A DNA stretch of 64,000 nucleotides from MWAR01 sp035388825 (GTDB taxonomy: Bacteria; Muiribacteriota; Ozemobacteria; Ozemobacterales; Ozemobacteraceae), in assembly GCA_035388825.1 (NCBI GenBank), contig DAOOQQ010000012.1:1-64000 (forward strand), in the 5' to 3' direction. A program made the translations under genes and the position numbers. Of the stretch, positions 58,926 through 64,000 are shown in pieces; position 1 is the first letter of the stretch, and every line of letters starts with the position of its first letter. A model generated the notes under the pieces. It was not told the DNA's origin, made no database searches, and was given only the letters and a program-made list of their open reading frames with translations.

Positions 58926-59951
58926 ATGCGGCTTTCGATCGTCTTCTTGATGATGGTGTTCCTGGCATGCACGGCGGTGCAGGCGGCCCCGGCGGCGAAG
59001 GATGTTTCCGTGGCGCCGAAGATGCTCCGCATCGGAATCGTCCTCTCGGTGGGCGGCCTCGGCGACCACGCGTTCAACGACGCCGCCTATGCCGGCGTGC
59101 AGAACCTGCGCCGACTGCCCGACTGCGTCGTCGACGTCATCGAGCCCGGCGATGTCGCGGCGATGGAGTCCAGCCTCGAGTTCCTGGCCGGCCGCAATGC
59201 CGATCTGGTCGCAGCCGTCGGGATCTTCGCGAACGAGGCGGTCCGGCGCGTTGCGACGAAGTTTCCCCAGACCCGCTTCGTCCTGCTCGATTCGGTCGTC
59301 GAGCTGCCCAACGTCCTGTCGGTGCTGTTCAACGAAGAAGAAGGCTCGTTCTACGCCGGGGCTTTCGCCGGCCTCCTGACGAAAACCCAGACGATCGGCT
59401 TTCTGGGCGGCATGACCTCACCCGTGATCGCCTCGTTCGAAAAGGGATTCCGCAACGGCATCGCCTTCGTGAACCCCCAGGCGAAGCTGCTCGTCCGCTA
59501 TGCCGGGGAAACCCCCGAAGCATTCAATGACCCCGAAGCCGGCAAGAAGATCGGCCTCGAACTCGCCGCTGCCGGTGCCGATTTCATCTACCACGCCGCG
59601 GGCCGCACCGGCCTCGGGCTGATCGATGCCTCCCGCCGGGCCCCCTTCCTGGTGATCGGCGTCGATGGCGACCAGTCCGGCATTGCCCCGGGAAAAGTGG
59701 CCGCGAGTATGATCAAGCGTCTCGATGTGGCCCTCGACAACGCCGTTCGCTCCATCCGGGAATCGCGGTTCAAGGCTGGCGTGCTCACGCTGGGCCTCGC
59801 CGATGCCGGCATCGAACTCGACGTTTCCCGCTTCAACTCCGGCCTCGTCACCCCCCTCGTCCAGCAGCGGCTCCAGGAGGTCGAGGCGTTCCTGCTCCAT
59901 CGCACGCCCGATGTCGGAAGCCTTTCGGCCCCGGTTCCGGCCGGGAATTGA
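58926..59951 (+). CDS. BMP-family (PnrA-like) substrate-binding lipoprotein
   Basis: A 341-residue exported protein: hydrophobic N-terminus MRLSIVFLMMVFLACTAVQA (signal, possibly with a lipid-attached cysteine), then the BMP family fold: RIGIVLSVGGLGDHAFNDAA, NADLVAAVGIFANEAV, RFVLLDSVVE, EEGSFYAGAFAGLLTKTQTI, FLGGMTSPVIASFEKGFRNG, VIGVDGDQSGIAPGKVAASM. Family members bind nucleosides for ABC importers. No ABC genes are adjacent, so it may serve as a sensor. It begins 44 bases after the HD-GYP gene and has GGAGGAG before the ATG. Confidence 0.85.
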   Translation: MRLSIVFLMMVFLACTAVQAAPAAKDVSVAPKMLRIGIVLSVGGLGDHAFNDAAYAGVQNLRRLPDCVVDVIEPGDVAAMESSLEFLAGRNADLVAAVGIFANEAVRRVATKFPQTRFVLLDSVVELPNVLSVLFNEEEGSFYAGAFAGLLTKTQTIGFLGGMTSPVIASFEKGFRNGIAFVNPQAKLLVRYAGETPEAFNDPEAGKKIGLELAAAGADFIYHAAGRTGLGLIDASRRAPFLVIGVDGDQSGIAPGKVAASMIKRLDVALDNAVRSIRESRFKAGVLTLGLADAGIELDVSRFNSGLVTPLVQQRLQEVEAFLLHRTPDVGSLSAPVPAGN

Positions 59952-59997
59952 GATAACAGCAGGCTTCCGGGCCTGAAATTTCCGTGAGGAGGTCTCT

Positions 59998-60873
59998 ATG
60001 AACCATCGGGTTGTTCTGTGGGCGGTCCTGGCTGTTGTGTTCGCATTCGGCGCCGGTCAGGCCGTGTCGGCGGCCGAACTCGACCGGAAACTGTCGATCG
60101 ATTTCACCAATGCCGACATCCGCGACGTTTTCAAACTGCTTGGAGAAAAAGCGGGCTGCAACGTCATCACCGAGAAGGCCGTGCGGGGAAATGTGACCGT
60201 GAAGGCGAAGGATGTTCCCGTGCAGCGGCTCGCCCGCCAGATCGCCGAAGCCAACGGCTTCTTCCTTCAGATCGAGGGAAACACGATGCTGCTGACCGAC
60301 GAGCGGAAGCTGCCGGTGATCCGTGTCACCCGGCAGTTGCGCCACATGAGTGCCGGCGAAGCCGCGAAGGCGGTGATCTCGGCCATGACCAAGGACGTGC
60401 GCGTCGCCGTTGTCGAGGATACCAACCGCCTGATCATCAGTGCCCGGGCACATGTCGTGCAGGACGTCGAGAAGCTGCTTGCCTCGATCGACCAGCCCCG
60501 GCCCGATATGCGCGCACTCGTCCAACTGAAGCAGGGCGGGGCCGTGATCCGGGAGTTCGCGTGCGGGGTGATGATCGGTCGCGAGAGCCAGATGGAGTGG
60601 GTCGTGAAGCAGATTGCCCGCAAGGAAGGCGACAAGCCTCTCCGCATGGCGCCCGACACTTCCAGTATCGCCCTGCTGCCCGATTTCATCGATGAGAAAG
60701 GGCGTGTTCACGGGGCCCTGACCTGCAAGCTGAATCTGCCGGCCGGCACGGATGCCCGGACCGCCCAGGTCGTCCGGACAGGCTTCGTGGCCGAACCCGG
60801 AACAGCCGTGACGGTTGCCCGGCTCGGCGGCTCCCGGGAAGGCTTTTCGATCGTTCTCACGGTGTCCCGATAA
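59998..60873 (+). CDS. Secretin/TonB N-domain protein without the secretin channel
   Basis: A 291-residue exported protein: signal peptide (about 1-26), a STN (secretin and TonB short N-terminal) domain (KLSIDFTNADIRDVFKLLGE, CNVITEKAVRGNVTVKAKDV) and a second secretin-type N domain (LPVIRVTRQLRHMSAGEAAK, VAVVEDTNRLIISARAHVVQ, VEKLLASIDQPRP). The residues that follow (about 175-291) form an unknown strand-rich end and there is no secretin barrel, so it cannot itself be a channel. It may be a periplasmic ring or accessory part. GAGGAGG precedes the ATG. It is the last gene of the HD-GYP, BMP, STN set. Confidence 0.8.
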   Translation: MNHRVVLWAVLAVVFAFGAGQAVSAAELDRKLSIDFTNADIRDVFKLLGEKAGCNVITEKAVRGNVTVKAKDVPVQRLARQIAEANGFFLQIEGNTMLLTDERKLPVIRVTRQLRHMSAGEAAKAVISAMTKDVRVAVVEDTNRLIISARAHVVQDVEKLLASIDQPRPDMRALVQLKQGGAVIREFACGVMIGRESQMEWVVKQIARKEGDKPLRMAPDTSSIALLPDFIDEKGRVHGALTCKLNLPAGTDARTAQVVRTGFVAEPGTAVTVARLGGSREGFSIVLTVSR

Positions 60874-60913
60874 GGCCGGTGGGCGGTTTTCCCCGAGCCT
60901 TTGCCGGGGTACC

Positions 60914-60942
60914 TTCCGGCCCCCGGGTTCCGTGCGTATAAT
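60914..60942 (+). promoter_or_regulatory. Possible promoter of the glycine-rich membrane protein gene
   Basis: Perfect TATAAT at 60937-60942 with a weak TTCCGG 17 bases upstream (60914-60919). Expected start about 60949, 39 bases before the ATG at 60988. Confidence 0.45.
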
Positions 60943-60987
60943 AGAAGAAATCTTCACCGACGACTGTCTTCCGCTGGAGGTCATCAT

Positions 60988-61734
60988 ATGGTTATGAGCA
61001 TCGCGTATCGCCGCCGCCAGGATGTTTCGATCCTGCTGGTGCTGTCGATGGTCCTCTCCCTCTGGGTTGCCCTGCCTCAGCCCGCCAACGCCGGCTTCCT
61101 CCAGTCCGTCGGCAAGGCGATCCGCTGGACCACCGTCACGGCCGGCAGCCTCGCCGGCGCCTTCATGGGCGGCGTCATCGGCATGGCCGTCGGCGGAGGC
61201 CCCATCGGCATGGTTGCCGGGGCCGTCGGCGGGTACATCGTTTCGAAGAAGCTCATGACCTGGGCGACCTCCAGCTTCGCGAATATCGCGATGGTGCTCG
61301 GCGCCATCGGCGGCGGCCTGCTGATGGCCGGAATGGGAGCGCCGATGCTCGCGATCGGTATCATCGGCGGCGGTCTCATCGCCCGTGCCATCGCGGCCCT
61401 GATCAAGAAAGTGACGGGCAAGAGCGCGATCATGGTGAACAAGGAAAATCTGGAAAGCGTCAAGGTGCAGCTCGAGCGCTCCCAGTCGATCATCGAACGC
61501 CGGTTCTCGGGAAGCTCGGTCGGTGCCGCCGCTGCGGCCGTCGAATCCACAGCCCAGGCTGCCGGCGCGGCCGTCGTGAAGACCTCCCAGCAGGTGTATG
61601 ACCAGTATCTCGATGCCTACCGGGCTTACATGGATGCCACCCAGAAGGGCGACGCGGCCGCCGCGAAATCCTCCTACACCGATTATCAGAAATATCTTGC
61701 CGAATACAACCAGATGCTCAAGGAAGGCAAGTAA
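60988..61734 (+). CDS. Exported glycine-zipper membrane protein with helical tail
   Basis: A 248-residue protein: basic start, signal/anchor (ILLVLSMVLSLWVALPQPANA), a glycine-rich hydrophobic region (SLAGAFMGGVIGMAVGGGPI, GMVAGAVGGYIV, VLGAIGGGLLMAGMGAPMLA, GIIGGGLIARAIAALI) that looks like membrane-packing glycine zippers, and an Ala/Tyr-rich C-terminal helix (YDQYLDAYRAYMDATQKGDA, YQKYLAEYNQMLK), likely coiled coil. Possible relatives are pore-forming or membrane-shaping peptides, but no family is recognised. ATG 60988 follows GGAGG by 7 bases. A terminator follows the gene. Confidence 0.7.
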   Translation: MVMSIAYRRRQDVSILLVLSMVLSLWVALPQPANAGFLQSVGKAIRWTTVTAGSLAGAFMGGVIGMAVGGGPIGMVAGAVGGYIVSKKLMTWATSSFANIAMVLGAIGGGLLMAGMGAPMLAIGIIGGGLIARAIAALIKKVTGKSAIMVNKENLESVKVQLERSQSIIERRFSGSSVGAAAAAVESTAQAAGAAVVKTSQQVYDQYLDAYRAYMDATQKGDAAAAKSSYTDYQKYLAEYNQMLKEGK

Positions 61735-61756
61735 CCGGTTCATTTGTTTCCAGGGA

Positions 61757-61789
61757 CGCCCGGCGCACGACCGCCGGGCGGCTTTTTTT
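61757..61789 (+). terminator. Rho-independent terminator
   Basis: CGCCCGGCG (61757-61765) pairs with CGCCGGGCG (61772-61780), followed by GCTTTTTTT (to 61789), just after the glycine-zipper gene. Confidence 0.9.
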
Positions 61790-61888
61790 GACGGTTCCGC
61801 ACGCCTGGTGGGAGAATCCCGGCGGGGTGTGGTATTGTCGATGGGGCGCCGGTCCGGCGCGCGAGCGACATGGGAAGAGGAGCATGAC

Positions 61889-62701
61889 ATGACGATCCAG
61901 GAACGGCCGCGGGCCGACATCGGGGTGTTTGGCGGGAGCGGGTTCTACTCCTTCGTCACGAAAACCGAAGAGGTGAAGATCAACACCCCCTACGGCTCAC
62001 CCAGCGACACCATCTCGATCGGCGAGGTCGACGGCACCCGTGTCGCCTTCATCCCGCGCCACGGACGCGGCCACAGCATCCCGCCCCATGCCGTGAACTA
62101 CCGCGCCAACCTCTGGGCGATGAAAGAGCTCGGGGTGAGCCGCGTCATCTCCCCCTGCGCCTGTGGCTCGCTTCAGGCTGATATCAAGCCGGGCGAGTTC
62201 GTCGTCTCGGACCAGTTCGTCGACCGGACGAACGGCCGGAAGGACACGTTCTGCGAGGGGCCCTCGGTCATGCACATCTCCTCCGCCGAGCCCTACTGTC
62301 CCGAGTTGCGGGAAACGGCCGTCCGCGTCATCCGGGAAAGCGGCATCCGGGTCCACGACGGCGGCACGATCGTCGTCATCCAGGGACCGCGCTTCTCGAC
62401 CCGGGCCGAGAGCCAGTGGTTCACCCGGATGGGCTGGCATACGATCAATATGACCCAGTATCCGGAAGTCGTTCTTGCCCAGGAGCTCGGCATCTGCATC
62501 GTGAATATCGCCCTCGTGACGGATTTCGACGCGGGCCTGGTCGGCAACGTCCCCGAAGTCACCGCGGCCGAGGTCATGGAGGTGTTCAAGCACAATGCCG
62601 AAAACCTGCGTCGCATCATGGAGCCCCTGATTCGCGCCATCCCGCGCGAGCGGACCCGATGCCGGTGCGCGCAGAAACCCGCCGAAGCCGTGATCTCCTG
62701 A
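61889..62701 (+). CDS. mtnP: S-methyl-5'-thioadenosine phosphorylase
   Basis: A 270-residue trimeric purine-nucleoside phosphorylase-type enzyme of the methionine salvage pathway: cleaves methylthioadenosine with phosphate to adenine and methylthioribose-1-phosphate. Seen: IGVFGGSGFYSF, FIPRHGRGHSIPPHAVNYRA, RVISPCACGSLQADIKPGEF, VVSDQFVDRTNGRKDTFCEG, GTIVVIQGPRFSTRAESQWF, INMTQYPEVVLAQELGICI and LVTDFDAGLVG. ATG 61889 has GGAAGAGGAGC upstream. Gene symbol assigned from family features; a related enzyme with preference for adenosine/inosine cannot be excluded by sequence alone. Confidence 0.85.
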   Translation: MTIQERPRADIGVFGGSGFYSFVTKTEEVKINTPYGSPSDTISIGEVDGTRVAFIPRHGRGHSIPPHAVNYRANLWAMKELGVSRVISPCACGSLQADIKPGEFVVSDQFVDRTNGRKDTFCEGPSVMHISSAEPYCPELRETAVRVIRESGIRVHDGGTIVVIQGPRFSTRAESQWFTRMGWHTINMTQYPEVVLAQELGICIVNIALVTDFDAGLVGNVPEVTAAEVMEVFKHNAENLRRIMEPLIRAIPRERTRCRCAQKPAEAVIS

Positions 62702-62715
62702 ACGAGCCGGAACGA

Positions 62716-62756
62716 ACGACCCGGGGTGCGGTCCACGCACCCCGGGTCGTATATTT
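62716..62756. terminator. Long perfect hairpin terminator
   Basis: ACGACCCGGGGTGCG (62716-62730) and CGCACCCCGGGTCGT (62736-62750) form a perfect 15-base stem with a 5-base loop, followed by ATATTTTA. It ends the mtnP transcript and may also serve the converging kinase gene. Confidence 0.8.
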
Positions 62757-62767
62757 TAGGGTATAGA

Positions 62768-63676
62768 TCAGGAGACGGCGATCATCTCCCGGATGGCGCG
62801 GAACCGCTCGTCGATCTGGGCGCGGGTCAGGGTTTCGTAGGTGTCGAGGCTGAACTTCTCGACGGTGAACGAGCCCATCGTCGCCCCATACAGCATCGAG
62901 CGCCGGAACCCGTTCTCGGAGATGTCCCCGTGCTCGGCGAGGCAGCCCATGAAGCCGCCCGCGAACGAGTCGCCGGCCCCCGTCGGGTCGGTGATCTCCC
63001 GGCAGGGGAAGGCGGGAGCGAAGAACCGGCCGGCTTCGGTGACGGTGAAGGCGCCGAGCTCCCCGAGCTTGATGACGAGACGCTTCGGGCCCATCGCCAG
63101 CAGTTTCGCGACGGCGCCCGACAGCTTCTTCTCCCCGCTCAGCATCAGGGCTTCCTGCTGGTTGAGGAACAGGACGTCGATGTGGCCGAGCACCTTCTTC
63201 AGGTCGGCAAGGGCCGAGGTGATCCAGAAGTTCATCGTATCGAGGGCGATCAGCTTCGGCCGCTTCACCTTCTCGATCACGCGCATCTGGAGCGCCGGAT
63301 GGATGTTCGCCAGGAACAGGAAATCGACGTTCTGATACTCCGTCGGAAGTTTCGGATCGAACTTCTCGAACACGTTCAGGCAGGTGGAATGCGTCGTGGC
63401 GTCGCCAAAATCCTCGCCGTACGAGCCCGACCAGTGGAACGTGTCGCCCTCGACCCGCTCGAATCCGGCGAGATCGACGCCGTGTCGCTTCAGGAACTCG
63501 ACGTGCGCGGCTTCGAAATCCGAACCGGCGACGCCGACGAGGCCGACCTTCGTGAAGTAGCTCGCGACCGTCGAAAAATACGTCGCGGAGCCGCCCAGAG
63601 CGCGCTCACGCCGGCCTTTCGGGGTCTGCAGCGTATCATAGGCGATGGAACCGACCACGATCATCTTGACGCTCAT
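62768..63676 (-). CDS. PfkB/adenosine-kinase-like sugar or nucleoside kinase
   Basis: A 302-residue ribokinase-family kinase, distinct from that at 32831: MSVKMIVVGSIAYDTLQTPK, LGGSATYFSTVASYFTKVGL, LALDTMNFW-like IALDTMNFWITSALADLKKV, FLNQQEALMLSGEKKLSGAV, LVIKLGELGAFTV, and the catalytic DPTGAGDSFAGGFMGCLAE with the GAGD aspartate. The substrate may be adenosine or a sugar; its place beside mtnP (which yields adenine and methylthioribose-1-phosphate) suggests nucleoside salvage, which is inference. ATG 63676 has GGAGGA 8 bases upstream; the frame open further to 63745 lacks a site. Confidence 0.85.
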   Translation of the reverse strand: MSVKMIVVGSIAYDTLQTPKGRRERALGGSATYFSTVASYFTKVGLVGVAGSDFEAAHVEFLKRHGVDLAGFERVEGDTFHWSGSYGEDFGDATTHSTCLNVFEKFDPKLPTEYQNVDFLFLANIHPALQMRVIEKVKRPKLIALDTMNFWITSALADLKKVLGHIDVLFLNQQEALMLSGEKKLSGAVAKLLAMGPKRLVIKLGELGAFTVTEAGRFFAPAFPCREITDPTGAGDSFAGGFMGCLAEHGDISENGFRRSMLYGATMGSFTVEKFSLDTYETLTRAQIDERFRAIREMIAVS

Positions 63677-63745
63677 CGTATCATCCTCCGTCTTGGTGCG
63701 GGTTTGAGGACGCCGTATCTTAGCAGGAAACGCGATCCGGCGCAA

Positions 63746-64000
63746 TCATTTTGAACCCTCGCGGGCCGCTTCCTGCCGGCGAGGATCTATTTTGCTGAAT
63801 ATACTTCCAAGGGCGAGGACGATGATGACGGAAAAACTCATCGTCGCGACGATCGTGACGTCGACCCAGGGCCCGGCTCCCCAGACGCCGAGGCCCCACA
63901 GCAGCAGCACCGAGGAAAGACCGTCGCCGGCGCGGAACACCAGGGTGTCGATGAACCCCTTTCCCTGATACTTCTCGTCGTGGGTCAGGGGGGTGAAGAA
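63746..64000 (-). CDS. ATP/ADP-translocase-type (Npt1/Npt2) membrane transporter, C-terminal fragment
   Basis: The last 84 residues of a membrane protein that continues beyond the window: FFTPLTHDEKYQGKGFIDTL, then VFRAGDGLSSVLLLWG, two hydrophobic helices (LLLWGLGVWGAGPWVDV and IVATMSFSVIIVLALGSIF) and a basic tail SKIDPRRQEAAREGSK. The sequence K-x-K-x-FIDT-[VL]-V-[FY]-R-[AG]-GD is characteristic of the nucleotide transporters of the Npt1/Npt2 (TLC) family. These exchange ATP/ADP in intracellular bacteria, but relatives also occur in free-living lineages. Only the end is seen, so the assignment is moderate. Confidence 0.6.
   Translation of the reverse strand, partial: FFTPLTHDEKYQGKGFIDTLVFRAGDGLSSVLLLWGLGVWGAGPWVDVTIVATMSFSVIIVLALGSIFSKIDPRRQEAAREGSK

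Overview
The window is a GC-rich (third-position GC-biased), densely packed bacterial chromosome segment with short intergenic gaps and long same-strand operons. Signal peptides, a periplasmic-type decaheme cytochrome, LolA-like and barrel-like envelope proteins, pseudopilins and a secretin-type N-domain point to a diderm. The mix (tubulin-like/VWA/GTPase genes, Hfq, Npt-type nucleotide transporter, many HD-GYP and cyclase proteins) would suit an uncultured lineage of the Riflebacteria/Ozemobacteria or PVC-like kind, but no rRNA or other placing marker is present, so this is only a suggestion. I found no tRNA, rRNA, CRISPR array, phage or IS element.

Layout. 0-4 kb: partial gene, LolA-like protein, probable outer-membrane barrel, decaheme cytochrome c, with dispersed intergenic repeats. 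4-7 kb: DUF1848 protein, a Fis-type HTH remnant, an M20 (YgeY-like) hydrolase. 7-16 kb (minus): a signalling block made of two large membrane class III cyclase-type proteins, a receiver/ATPase/cNMP-binding fusion and a tandem-HD HD-GYP protein. 16-21 kb (minus): ssb and an operon of two unknown genes, ComEA-like, ComEC-like and YdcF-like genes. 21-23 kb: one-piece transketolase. 23-32 kb (minus): long operon M28 peptidase, MazG-like, small membrane protein, LivJ-type binding protein, beta-propeller, ligA, queE, DUF2225. 32-36 kb: rhodanese, PfkB kinase, SagB-type oxidoreductase, GIY-YIG protein, DUF2087 regulator. 36-40 kb: three-gene pseudopilin operon and a polysaccharide deacetylase. 40-44.6 kb: structured non-coding region, hfq, and a 1024-residue TPR protein. 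44.6-57.7 kb: two paralogous dynamin-like GTPases bracketing two tandem GT-C-like membrane proteins and a secreted zinc-ribbon protein, followed by VWA, small membrane and 1050-residue tubulin-like genes. 57.9-64 kb: HD-GYP, BMP-family binding protein, STN-only protein, glycine-rich membrane protein, MTA phosphorylase, a second PfkB kinase and the end of an ATP/ADP-translocase-type gene.

Most notable are (1) two overlapping cyclase genes whose catalytic motifs are degenerate in complementary ways: one keeps only the metal-binding aspartates, the other only the substrate and transition-state residues. This is the pattern of an obligate C1/C2-type heterodimer, and just downstream lies a cNMP-binding/ATPase/receiver fusion. 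(2) A tubulin-like + VWA + membrane + dynamin-like GTPase operon driven by a near-consensus promoter, in which two membrane proteins share an N-terminal peptide. Smaller points are a ComEC without its metallo-beta-lactamase domain, probable leaderless transcripts, recurrent AT-rich islands inside GC-rich genes, and a terminator-bounded RNA candidate beside hfq.
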